Below are positions 31,892 through 43,845 of a stretch of 64,000 nt of DNA, piece after piece. A program made the position numbers and the translations under genes. The notes beneath the pieces are model-generated. The model worked only from the letters and a program-made list of their open reading frames with translations. It was not told the DNA's origin and searched no databases. Within the stretch, counting starts at the first letter, position 1. Every line of letters starts with the position of its first letter. Source of the stretch: Megalobrama amblycephala (lineage: Eukaryota > Chordata > Actinopteri > Cypriniformes > Xenocyprididae); the NCBI RefSeq assembly GCF_018812025.1, contig NC_063057.1, positions 15,989,963 to 16,053,962 of the forward strand, read 5' to 3'.

Positions 31892-32312
31892 CCCAACATC
31901 CAACCTGTTTTTCCTATTCAATGGTCACTGCAATTCAGATATAGAAACATAACATACAGCCTTTATAAGTAAAATTATGCTGTAAAGTCCTGTTTACACC
32001 TATAAGTCAAAGATCACCATAGTAATGTTATCCTTATCTCATTTCTCACCCTACTCCATACTGTGGAACTGTTCTCCAGACAGCAGGTGGCGCTTTATAC
32101 TCACTTATTATAATACACCATAAAAACAGTCATTTCAAAGTTCAAGGACAAGTCTGCTATTTAGTACTGTAGTACAATTATTTTGTAGTAGAAAGAATGC
32201 TTTGAGTGTATCTTTTTCATTGTATACCAACACAATTCCATTGTTCTCTTATTATTAATCTTATATTTTAATATTAAATGTAATCAGTATACTGCAAAAC
32301 AGTACAATTACA

Positions 32313-32318
32313 AATAAA
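32313..32318 (+). terminator. Likely poly(A) signal of copy B
   Basis: AATAAA about 420 bases after the stop, at the same aligned place as 5,248 in copy A. Confidence 0.4.
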
Positions 32319-32890
32319 CACTTTACAATACTAATTTCAATGTCCTTTTATTATTATTACTACGGTTATATGACTTATCTCAGCTATTAATTGCAATATA
32401 AATATACTTTATTTCTGCATAATGAGTAATACATACAGAAATGTGTGCCAAGATAAATCAAAAACTTAATGGAAAGATTCCTACTAAGAGGTGATAATAA
32501 AGAACACAAAAAAACAATGCCATATGGTTCATTTGATGTTAGACGTAGTTTCTGTATTATTCTGATAATAGTCACTGCAAATGACCTCTGTAAAGAAGAA
32601 CTGCTTCAAAGAACTCAGTTTACCATAATTATTCTGGCAGAAAAGCATCACTAGAGCACTGATGATAGACAGAGCCCACAAATACACACTCATACAATTA
32701 CAGCTCGTGCTTTGAGACACAATCCATCAGACAGTGATAAAAATAAAGGTATGGAGAGACTGTTATCACTATAGCAACAAGACAAGCCGTATTCTTGAGT
32801 TTTTCGCTTGTGGAAGGATCAATAGCACATTATCTTCTAGGAAGCCTGAAGCATTTAACAATAGGTAAATGCCACTTCTTCATATTTTGG

Positions 32891-32895
<5 letters not shown>

Positions 32896-32951
<56 letters not shown>
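32896..32951. repeat. (TA)n microsatellite
   Basis: About 56 bases of alternating TA, next to a Tc1/mariner fragment; only in copy B. Confidence 0.95.
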
Positions 32952-32955
<4 letters not shown>

Positions 32956-33350
32956 CAGTGCAATGCTAAAATATAATAATTGTTGGGCTTTTAATGGATT
33001 CAAAGATAGATCGCACAAAAGTTTCATCAAAAGCAAGTCTTTGGGAACAACTAGAAACTGTTTGGAAGTCAATAACAACAGAGACTATGGAAAAGTACAT
33101 AAAAACAATGCCAGCAAGAATGCAAGCTGTTATCAAGGCCATTCAAAATAAAAATAAAATATATTTTTGGGTTATTATGTGTGAATAAAGACTATTTAGT
33201 TGTTTCAGTTTGTTATTTGCCTAATAAATTACAATAAAATTTGTAGTTTTAAACAAGTTTTTGACAGATTTCTAAAAAATTAACTGTGCTTTCTCTTTAT
33301 TATGACAGGTGGTCTAATAAATGTATAAATTTGTTAGGCACTATATATAA
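32952..33350 (+). mobile_element. 5'-truncated Tc1/mariner transposon, 3' end
   Basis: The frame at 32,994-33,188 contains a transposase C-terminus (LWEQLETVWKSITTETMEKY, then KTMPARMQAVIKA), followed by a tail and a terminal-repeat-like GTGGTCTAATAAAT segment ending near a TATATA. The DNA-binding and catalytic parts are missing. Confidence 0.65.
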
Positions 33351-35204
33351 GTGATGTCCAGAGAAGATATTTGTTTTAATGACCCTACAAGTTCAATTAA
33401 ACCACTAAAATATTAAATATGAAGGAAGAACAAAAACACTAACTTGGTTAAGGTATTTATCTGACAACATTCTTTGGCAAAAGAAAAAAGGCAAACTACA
33501 GCTACAAGTTTTATATTACATAGAAAACAAAAAGCTCACAGGGAAAAAGCATGCTTTGACTACAACAAAATGAAAATCTCTCTTGTTCATAATTTCTTTG
33601 TATGAAAGCCTGGCAAAATTATGTCCGCACAATCTGGCATGTTTCATTGTGTTTTTACAAATAAAACAGACTCCAAGCACAACTGCGCAATACGCTTATA
33701 AAATCTTTACCAAATTTTTAATAATATTTGAATAAAGGGTGAAGAGGCCAATTTTTCTAGGCCGGACATCACTTTTGGCCACTACTATGATTACATGAAT
33801 TTGTAAACTGATTCAAGTTTCACATCAGCAAAAGAAACGCATCAGCTGGCTAGCTCTTCAAGGAATTGGAGCATCATTCACAGAAAAGCACTGCACTCAC
33901 ACTCTCACACACACGAATGCTTCCCTGGATCACAGCAGAGAAAGACGCAGTTCTGAACTCTCAGAAATTAACCCTGCTGAGGCTTTTGGGAAAAGGGCAT
34001 CTGCTTCCAATAACCCCTGGTTAATACTTGTTATCTGCACATTCAGGGGTATGGAGATTTCTCAGAATCCCCGTCTGAACCTCCCCTCACGGTCACAGAT
34101 CCGACTCGCAGACGGTGCGCCACGGGCTGTCACCCTGAGGAGACCCAATGAGATTTATATGCAGGAATGAATAGAAATATGGAAATAATTATGAAACTGT
34201 AAATAATTATGGCATGAGCATAAATATGTTTTATAAACCTGACCAAACAGCACTTATGATGGCTGAGGACAAGGTGTTCTGCTTTTGTTGGGAGGACTGT
34301 GCGTGTTTTAATGCACTTGTTGAAGACGGAGATCTCATTAAAGTAATAGATTTTCAATTAATTTCCTGTCATTTTTATACTGAGCAATTAGTATTTTTTA
34401 TGCCCTATTCTTAAACCTGTCACATAAGCCTATTATATAATAATATAAAATCACAGAGAATATTTATTAAGCTATTTTACTCATGCTAACTCCACACAAA
34501 ACATTTCTTGTAGGGATATTTGGTCCCAATAATATCAACAAACCCTGAGCCACACACATACTCATCATTTTACTTCTCCTGCTTGTGCATGTGTGTGTGT
34601 GTGTGTGTGAGCAAGAGAGCGAGAGAGAAGGGTCATAAAACCTAACAGCCTAAACAGTTCACACAGGTGGCCTATTCACCCTCTGGCTAACACGACAGGT
34701 GACAGCTCTGTGCAAAGGTATTCTGTTCAAATCTTTATAGAGCCCTTAAACAATCTGTGAGCAAACATTCTTGGAATTAACGGTAGATATGAATATGTAT
34801 TTTCCACAAATTAGATTGAACCATATTGCAGTGATTTAGTTAGGTCCAGTTCAATGTTTATAGTCGATTCCCTCTGCCTAACTAAATAAAATTGCCAAAA
34901 GCATGTGAAGATAGTAATCAGAGAGAGATTAAACTGCAAGGCAAACAAACCAGCTTTCCCAACACTAATTTAGACTCAGTAAATCTCATGTGACAAGGTG
35001 AGCTGAAGCGAAAGACTGAGAGCAAGAAAGACAGACAGGAATAAACAGTGTATCATATAAAACACTGGCTTTTTTGAGAGAAAGTTATCACATACCTTAA
35101 CAAGGGAAATGTATAAAATAATAAAACAAAATCATTCATGCTCCAGACATGAATCAGAAAAAAATAAATGCTTCACTTTGATAATCATTACAGTCTCTTT
35201 CAAT
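33351..35204. other. Copy B-specific flank, no gene seen
   Basis: Absent from the aligned part of copy A. AAGTGATGTCC at about 33,350 and its complement at about 33,764 may be ends of a small MITE. A short TG run lies at 34,588-34,609. The short frames have no recognisable domain. Confidence 0.4.
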
Positions 35205-35962
35205 AAATATATAAAATAATAAAATAAAACAAAATAAAATCTGCTCCTGAAAGAGAAAAACATTAAATGAAAAAAAAAAAAATGCTTCACATTAGTTTTC
35301 AATTTGATTATACAGCCTCTTTAAAAACAATTCAAACGCATGAAAACTATAAATATAGCTGAATAAGGTAACAAAAAGAGCAATAGCTGTTTACTTGTGT
35401 GAATTTTTGAACTCCAAGGCTTCGAAACCAGGCACTTATTTCACAACTATTAAAATGAGTAAATTGTGTTACACCAACGCAGCACCAAACCTTGTGCCAT
35501 TAATCTAATTTATGTCATTTATTGTGATTTGGGGCATGATGATCTAGTGCTTTTCTGAGAAATCTCTCAATGACATTCTCAATCAAGCGTTAACTGTATT
35601 CAAGTATTATCTGCAATGCATGTTGGGACAATGTTATCAGGATGATATTGATAATAATACAATGATAGCCGCATTAGTACTGTCCTTGAGTTAGCGGGCA
35701 TTTTCGCAGCGAGAAGAAGAGAGAGAGAGAGAAAGAGAGTATGCATCAGAAGGGGAGGAGCTGCTGATGGGTGATCCTACTTGTCTGGCGTTCTGCCACT
35801 TTGTTCTAATCACCACTTCCTAGAAATCCATTTCCTGGTGTGTGGAATTCTGGGAAGTCTGCTGTACTGTAGGTAATCCCAGAGAAATGCCTCTCATCTC
35901 TCATCTCCTTAGACCATGAAAGAAGACACTCTCCTGCCATCATTCAGTGTGCACATCAAGGT

Positions 35963-36019
35963 TATGTATGTGTGTGTGTGTGAGTGAGTGAGTGTGTGTC
36001 TGTGTCTGTGTCTGTGTGT

Positions 36020-36089
<70 letters not shown>
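35963..36089. repeat. Compound (GT)n microsatellite
   Basis: TG repeat with GAGT and CTGT interruptions, ending in GCGCGC. Frames through it on both strands (VCVCV or THTHT) are artefacts. Confidence 0.95.
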
Positions 36090-36090
<1 letters not shown>

Positions 36091-36334
36091 CTGCTACCAG
36101 GAAGGCAGATGCCCTTCTGGGAAAACATCTTTTGTTGTTGGTAGCCAGAAAAGCGTTTCAGGAGGGAAAAGAGAAAAAGTTTTTTACTCATTATGTTCCA
36201 TCTACATGGCTCCAGTTGAGCACAGTGATGTTGATTCAGAGAGAGAAAGGAGAAAGAAAAAAGCCAAATCTATCCACATAACAACCAAACCTATTAGTGT
36301 GATGGAAAATGACAGACAGATTGAAATAAACAGT

Positions 36335-37566
36335 TGATGCAAAAATGAAAAATAATTTACTCACTCTCATTTCAATTTTGTTTTTTCCCCATGGAGCACA
36401 AAAGCAGAAATTTTGAATAATATGTTGGTTGCTCTTTTTCATTACGTTATGGAAATTGGAGCTTTCAAGCTTCAAAAGGGATGCAAAAGTACCATAAAAG
36501 TATCATAAATATGATTCATTCATTTTTTTATTATTATTATTATTATGAAGTCATATAGTTTTGGTTGAGACAGACTGAAGTTTCCTAAGAATTCTTGAAA
36601 TTTGTGAACAAATTTACATCGGTTCTGTGAATCAAATCAACTATCGGATTAAAAAAGATTTGACTCAAAAGACTCACAAATCAGACATTGTTTTCTCTCA
36701 TGAATATTTTCAGTGAATAATGACCGGAAGCTAATCATAAAACGTACTTTTATAATGCTTGTGTTGTGTGGCTTTTTGAAAGCTTGAAAGCTTAAGTAGC
36801 CATTCACTGTAATTGCATGGAAAAGAGCAACAATCCTCAAAATGTTTCTTTTGGTTTTCCACAGAAGACAGAAAGTCATATCAGTTTGGAATGACACTCT
36901 GAAAACGGGGTTTTCGTATAGTGATGCCACAGAAGAACTGCTTCCCCAAAGAACCTTTCAGGTAACAGTTCTTAAAAGAACCATTTTTTTTTTTCTTAGC
37001 GTGAAGAATATTTTAAAGTCCCTCTGTAGTGAATAATAATTTTATCCCTTAAAACTCATCTAATTTAAACGTTTTTTCCTTGAATGTAACTGCTCCCTTG
37101 CCTCATTTAGTATACGCGGTTCTATGCATATGCAAATTAGCCCCGCCTCCACTCACACCAGCTCAGAGATCCACTTGTTGACATGATTGGTTACAAGGTA
37201 GTTTGTGATGTCAGAAACACCAGCGATTTCAAAGCACGTCTTTAAATCACTGCAGTTTTAAGAAGAAAATACTCAGCAATGATGTTTACTTATGAATTTG
37301 CACACGGTTTATCTTAAAGCACATTAAAAGCACCACATAGACATTTAAACAACATTAAAAACTTGATTTTCACCACAGGAGGACTTTTAAAAAAAAATCT
37401 CCCTTCTTCCACTATAAAGAACCTTTTATGCATTGGAAAGGTTCCATGGATGTTAAAGGTTCTTCATGGAACCACAGATGCCAATAAAAAAACCTTTATT
37501 TTTAAGAGTGCATGATAGTGAGTAAATGATGACAGAATATTAATTTTAGCTCGAAATATCACTTTA
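36335..37566. mobile_element. Fold-back MITE with a nested MITE
   Basis: The left arm (AATAATTTACTCACTCTCAT region) and right arm (AGTGAGTAAATGATGACAGA, about 37,517) are inverted. Inside, a second element with TTAAAGTCC/GGACTTTTAA ends spans about 37,012-37,391. Limits of the outer element are approximate. Confidence 0.5.
36816..37170 (+). repeat. 355 bp direct repeat, first copy
   Basis: From GCATGGAAAAGAGCAACAAT to CAGAGATCCACT. Nearly identical to 38,108-38,462; a diverged third relative of its end is at about 44,265-44,455. Confidence 0.85.
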
Positions 37567-38107
37567 GGGAGTGTGTGAGAGAGTGACGCTGGTTAAGCCA
37601 TAAAACAATGTGTTAGAGGTGTTATGCAAGTCCGTCCGCTCACACTCCAACCTCCACTCTGTCTTTGCTCTTTTACACACACCTTTTCTGATCCTTTAGT
37701 TAAAATTAGCTGCTAAAGGTTAACTGCTGTGCATTATCATCGAGCCCAGCGCAGACCCACCATCTGAAGAATCAGAGCTATGTTGTTGCCTTCATCTTAA
37801 ATGCTGAGATCCATATGGATCTGCTCGCATAGGAATAAACGTGTGGCTCAGGCCAGGGCAGGCTCACTCAAATCTGTCTCTGGACATATGGTGCTTTATT
37901 ATCAGCTTGAGTTTGTGTCTGTGTTGCACGTCTGATCACATGGGTGTGAGAACACAGTGCCCATAGTGCTGCAAAATAGATAAAAGAAAATCTAATAACA
38001 ACTGTCAATCACAGGACACACGCAGATGAAAAACACACTGTTAGGCCTTGTGATACTAAGACTGCTTTAATATCTGGTTTCTCCTAGACAGCAGTGAGAA
38101 TAGTATT

Positions 38108-38462
38108 GCATGGAAAAGAGCAACAATCCTAAAAATGTTTCTTTTGGTTTTCCACAGAAGACAGAAAGTCATATCAGTTTGGAATGACACTCTGAAAATG
38201 GGGTTTTCGTATAGTGATGCCACAGAAGAATTGCTTCCCCAAAGAACCTTTCAGTTAACAGTTCTTAAAAGAACCTTTTTTTTTCTTAGTGTGAAGAATA
38301 TTTTAAAGTCCCTCTGTAGTCAATAATTTTATCCCTTAAAACTCATCTAATTTAAACAATTTTTCCTTGAATGTAACTGCTCCCTTGCCTCATTTAGTAT
38401 ACACGATTCTATGCATATGCAAATTAGCCCCGCCTCCACTCACACCAGCTCAGAGATCCACT
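38108..38462 (+). repeat. 355 bp direct repeat, second copy
   Basis: Second copy of 36,816-37,170, with sharp edges that cut through two MITE families, so it is a local duplication rather than an independent insertion. Confidence 0.85.
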
Positions 38463-38477
38463 ATATATATATACATA

Positions 38478-38892
38478 CACTGAACAAAATTATAAACGCA
38501 ACACTGCAACACTTGTTTTTGCCCCCATTTTTCATGAGCTGAACTCAACGCTGCATGAGGCAAATGGTGGTCACACCAGATATTGACTGGTTTTCAGACC
38601 CTGCCAGTACAGTAAAACTGCACATTTTAGAGTGTCCTTTTGTTGTGCTCAGCCTAAGGCACACCTGTGCAATAATCATGCTGTCTAATCGGCATTAAGA
38701 TATGCCACACCTGTGAGGTGGATGGATTATCTTGGCAAAGGAGAAGTGCTCACTAACACAGAATTAGACAGATTCGTGAACAATATTTGAGAGAAATAGG
38801 CCTTTTGTGTACATAGAAAAAGTCTTAGACCTTGTTCAGCTCATGAAAAATGGTGGCAAAAACAAAAGTGTTGCATTTATAATTTTGTTCAG
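38478..38892. mobile_element. Non-autonomous mariner-type element with long terminal repeats
   Basis: Inverted ends of about 55-60 bases (CACTGAACAAAATTATAAAC, then CATTTTTCATGAGCTGAAC and their complements near 38,838-38,892) flanked by TA. No transposase is visible. Confidence 0.8.
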
Positions 38893-38900
38893 TATACATA

Positions 38901-39834
38901 TACAGTCCAGTCCAAAAGTTTGGAACCACTAAGATTTTTAATGTTTTTAAAAGAAGTTTCGTCTGCTCACCAAGGCTACATTTATTTAATTAAAAATACA
39001 GTAAAAAACAGTAATATTGTGAAATATTATTACAATTTAAAATAACTGTGTACTATTTAAATATATTTGACAAAGTAATTTATTCCTGTGATGCAAAGCT
39101 GAATTTTCAGCATCGTTACTCCAGTCTTCAGTGTCACATGATCCTTCAGAAATCATTCTAATATGCTGATTTGCTGCTCAATAAACATTTATGATTATTT
39201 TCAATGTTGAAAACAGTTGTGTACTTTTTTTTCAGGATTCCTTGATGAATAGAAAGTTCAAAAGAACAGCATTTATCTGAAATACAAAGCTTCTGTAGCA
39301 TTATACACTACCGTTCAAAAGTTTGGGGTCAGTAAGAATTTTTATTTTTTTGAAAAGAAATTAAAGAAATTAATACTTTTATTCAGCAAGGATGCATTTA
39401 ATCAATCAAAAGTGGCAGTAAAGACATTTATAATGTTACAAAAGATTAGATTTCAGATAAACACTGTTCTTTTGAACTTTCTATTCATCAAATAATCCTG
39501 AAAAAAAATATTGTACACAAATATTTTGTACAATTGTACACATTAAATGTTTCTTGAGCAGCAAATCAGCATATTAGAATGATTTCTGAAGGATCGTGTG
39601 ACACTGAAGACTGGAGTAATGATGCTGAAAATTCAGCTTTGCCATCACAGGAATAAATTACTTTGTGAAATATATTCAAATAGAAAACAGTTATTTTAAA
39701 TTGTAATAATATTTCACAATATTACTGTTTTTACTGTATTTTTAATTAAATAAATGTAGCCTTGGTGAGCAGACGAAACTTCTTTTAAAAACATTAAAAA
39801 TCTTAGTGGTTCCAAACTTTTGGACTGTACTGTA
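38901..39834. mobile_element. Long fold-back element, about 930 bp
   Basis: Arms of about 400 bases: the left begins TACAGTCCAGTCCAAAAGTT, the right ends with the complement. The tip holds a second terminal-repeat motif (TACACTACCGTTCAAAAGTT at 39,304), common in fish Tc1-derived MITEs, so the tip may be a nested remnant. Confidence 0.8.
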
Positions 39835-40040
39835 TATCCATCCATCCATCTAAATTTTTTTTTTATAACTTTTAGACATGGATTTGTCAAGTCGTCATTC
39901 AGAGTTTGTCTAGATGAATTTTTCATTTCTTTGTCTTGACAAGCTTAGTTTCAACACATTTTAATTATAAATCCATACATTCAAATAGAAATTCACACCC
40001 TGTTTGCTACTGTTATAGCTCTATTAGCTATAGTTACATA

Positions 40041-40780
40041 GGTTGTTTCTCAATTCCAAGAACGCAGAGAACGGACTTGAGTTCTCGTGGAGTCCGGTCT
40101 TGCCAGGCGACCTTGAAAGAACGAACTCGGAAGGACGCGAGGACACAGAACGCATCGCTTGAGAATTGAGATGTGCTGCGATCTTGTTGCTCAACTGACC
40201 GTCCCAGCATATTATAAGTGGCTAATGCACAATAAATACAACATAACATCACAAGCAAATGTCATGACCTATTTAAAGATTTCTTTCATATTATTATAGA
40301 CATTGTTTTCATATAATTTTATATCTGTTTATTTCACCACGTGTATTTATGAAAATGAGTAGCCTTTGTGTTACATGCTTTGTCAATCTTAAGATTATTT
40401 TTTATATTCCAATAAAAATACTGCAGGCTTTCTTCAGGTTATCACTTTATTAAAATTAAGCAAAACAAACGGTTTACTTTCACGAGCCGTCACGTATTTG
40501 CGAGCTTGTAGCGGGAATCTCATAAGTGAGAACGAGAACTTTAAAGCTTGCAGGCTTCCACATGTCGACCGCCCGCAGCGTCTTCTGGGATTTTTAACGG
40601 TTCGATTCTCTCAAGTTTGCATTCGATGCATACTCGATATCAAGAACACATCCGGGTACTTTCATGCATCCTCTGTTCTTGCGTTCTTGAGAATTGGAAT
40701 GAACTTTGACGGTTGATGATGACATTGAGCAAGAACACAAGGACGCAAGATCGCTGAAGAACGCATATTGAGAAACAGCT
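40041..40780. mobile_element. MITE with TTTCTCAAT ends
   Basis: The left end GGTTGTTTCTCAATTCCAAG and right end CATATTGAGAAACAGCT are inverted. The interior shows inverted AAGAACGCA/TGCGTTCTT motifs. No coding capacity. Confidence 0.55.
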
Positions 40781-40875
40781 ATAATGTTTTCTTATAAACT
40801 CTACAATCTTACTCTATTATTTCAGCGGTTCCCAGCCCTGGTCCTGGAGCACACCTAACAGCACACATTCTCTTT

Positions 40876-41412
40876 AAGGCTGGCCACATACTTGAAGATT
40901 TTACGCTCGATTTTGGTCCAGATTTGCAACCCCCAACGATCTGGGGTGTGTGGCCCGATTTAAGTCTTCTCGCAACCGACTATTTGTTCAAAAAATTGTG
41001 TGGTGTCATTATGATAATTTTACTGCTCCTGATTGCATCAGAGACCATACAATCCCAAATCGTAATTATGAATCATGCCTAATATTTACAGTTTGAGAAA
41101 TATATGACTCTTGATCTGACATGATACCCGCGATAGCCAATGAGAGCAAGCAAACTCCACCAATCGTGCTTCTATAGCTGAAACTAGGCAGCCACAAACA
41201 TGCCTCATGAGTTTTAGTGAGAACTCGTCTCACTATGAAAATGTTACTACAATCGATAGGTGTGTGGTCTCGCGGTCCAGCCGAATCTTCTAGTATGTGC
41301 ATTCAGAGGATTATAATGCTAAAAATTGGTTGAAACTGTCCTTATGTCTGTGGTCTCCCACAGTTTTAAAATCGGTTAAGATTTGAAAATCCTCTAGTGT
41401 GTGGCCAGCCTA
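40876..41412. mobile_element. MITE with AGGCTGGCCACA ends
   Basis: Inverted ends AAGGCTGGCCACATACTTGA (40,876) and TAGTGTGTGGCCAGCCT (ending 41,411). It interrupts an older dispersed repeat whose left half is at about 40,825-40,870. Confidence 0.7.
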
Positions 41413-42087
41413 ATCTGAAACAACCATTTCAGGCAGAGATGGTCTTATTACTGAGAGATACGAGGGTCCATGGGTCTACCATTGGAAAAAGCGTAACGAC
41501 TAACTTGGATCACATGTGCCTTGATAACCAATCACATTACATTACACATCAATAATTTGACGTCATTGAATTTTATTCAGAGTTGTGCGGCAATCAATCA
41601 CTGTTTGCGGATACCATAGAAATGACAAGAAATAAGAAGTGCTGTAAACTGAATCATACATGTCATGCAATTGTCTGTGACTTCTCTTATAAAAAAGGAT
41701 TTTTTCCAGTGTAAACTCTAAAAATAGATCAATCCAAAACTAATGTTTAAGAGCAAACATGTTGAAGATTAGCCAATGGGCTGTTAATTCATTAAATGAT
41801 AAGCTATTTCCTCACAAAAGAGGTTTATTCAGCATAGTGAAGCCTCTTCTCCATTGACATCCATTAAAAAAAATAACGTCCTCTGGTGTACCCTGTGTAC
41901 CACAGCGTTAGCAGGCGTTAAGCTTTTCTTCTTTTTTTTTGCTAACCTTGCAGGCCTTCAAGTGGCTTTGCTTGAAGTCTCTACTAAGGAGCTGATGAGT
42001 TGAATTAGGTGTGTTTGATTAGGAAGACATGCAATATGTGCAGAGTTGGGGGTACTTCAGGACTGGGGGGGTCAGACGTTACAATTT
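41413..42087. other. Intergenic, repeat-derived, no gene seen
   Basis: Contains a segment near 41,990-42,065 resembling the other half of the dispersed repeat that starts at 40,825. No frame with a recognisable domain. Confidence 0.4.
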
Positions 42088-43043
42088 TTAAAGGTGCCCT
42101 TGATTCAAAAATTGAATTTACCTTGGCATAGTTAAATAACAAGAGTTCAGTACATGGAAAAGACATACAGTGAGTCTCAAACGCCATTGTTTCCTCCTTC
42201 TTATATAAATCTCATTTGTTTAAACGACCTCAGAAGAACAGGCGAATCTCAACATAACACCGACTGTTACGTAACAGTCGGGGTGTACGCCCCCAATATT
42301 TGCATAATGCCAGCCCATGTTCATGGGATTACACAAGCCAGTATTAACGTCTGGAGCTGCACACAGCCGAATCATCAGACTAGGTAAGCAAGAACAACGG
42401 CGAAAAATGGCAGATGGAGTAATAATAACTGACATAATCCATGATAGCATGATATTTTTACTGATATTTGTAAATTGTCTTTCTAAATGTTTTGTTAGCA
42501 TGTTGCTAATGTACTGTTAAATGAGGTTAGTTACCATCGGTTATTACTGTATTCACGGAGACAAGAGCCGTCGCTATTTTCATTTTTTAAACACTTGCAG
42601 TCTGTATAATGCATAAACACAACTTCATTCTTTATAAATCTCTCCAACAGTGTAGCATTAGCCGTTAGCCACGGAGGACAGCCTCAAATTCACTCAGAAT
42701 AAAACGTTAACATCCAAATAAATACTTTACTCACATAATTCGAAGCATGCATACAGCATGCATGATGAACATCTTGTAAAGATCCATTTGAGGGTTATAT
42801 TAGCTGTGTGAACTTTGTAAATGTGCTGTAATATAATCGAGAGCTCGTGTGGCAGGGAGCACGCAATTTAAGGGGGCGGCGCCGAGTGTAAATCAGTGCA
42901 GTACATGCCCCAAAATAGGCAGTTAAAAAAATTTATTTAAAAAAATCTATGGGGTATTTTGAGCTGAAACTTCACAGACACATTCAGGAGACACCTTAGA
43001 CTTATATTACATCTTGTGACAAAGCATTCTTGGGCACCTTTAA
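42088..43043. mobile_element. TTAA-flanked MITE, about 950 bp
   Basis: TTAA at 42,088-42,091 then AGGTGCCCTTGATTC; the right end is CATTCTTGGGCACCT before TTAA at 43,040-43,043. No transposase. Confidence 0.75.
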
Positions 43044-43777
43044 ATTGTATTAATATGTGATTCTCAATGGTCATCCCTTCCTAGTGTAATTGAACGTGCC
43101 ATATCTTTAGCATTCAAATACCTGGATCAGCAAAATTGGAACTGCTGTAACGCATGATTTACTGAGTTGGATTACAGTACCCAACAACCATAATTGCAGG
43201 CCCCACTAGACAGACAAAGAAACAGGCAGGATAGGGAGAGACACCTCTCAGCTATGTCATTTGGGGGCAAGCTATGGTGCCAAACTCACACATTCACACA
43301 AAATGTTGCGGTTTTGGGATACTGTCTCATGGGAATACACACCGTTCCCAACACACAAACACCCAGAGCTCACAGTGGCCACATTGACCCCTAGCGTAAA
43401 TGTTAAGTGTCTCTCTCAGATATACACACACACAAAACACACGCAAAGGATTTGAACGCTGAGACCCCACCCGCTTATTACTGTGCAAGCAAAAACAACC
43501 ACAGCTTAAGAATAACAGGACGTGAATTGAAGGGAGGAATCAGAAACTGTGAACACAACTGTAAGGAAACAAGGGAGGTTCAGCAGTCTGGATCAACATG
43601 GAAAAAACGTTCACTGAAATGAAATGTGAATAAATCAAGCAGCAGGATGAGGGAAAAAATATTTACAGTGCAGCTGCCAAAATAATCTTTGTGTTTATGT
43701 TGGTTTCATATATTTTGGAAAATATTAATCAGAATTTTCTATGAAAATATCGAGAGTGTGAAAGTGAAAATAATATT

Positions 43778-43845
<68 letters not shown>

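Larger units (their letters stand above)
16438..35752 (+). repeat. Copy B of the tandem duplication (with later insertions)
   Basis: Pairs with 1-6,426. Homology is broken by insertions at 16,653-17,950, 18,286-18,827, 18,963-24,139, 24,455-28,168 and by about 2.3 kb at 32,870-35,205. It stops at about 35,752, within GCATCAGAAGG, the same motif where copy A meets the Tc1 fragment. Confidence 0.88.
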
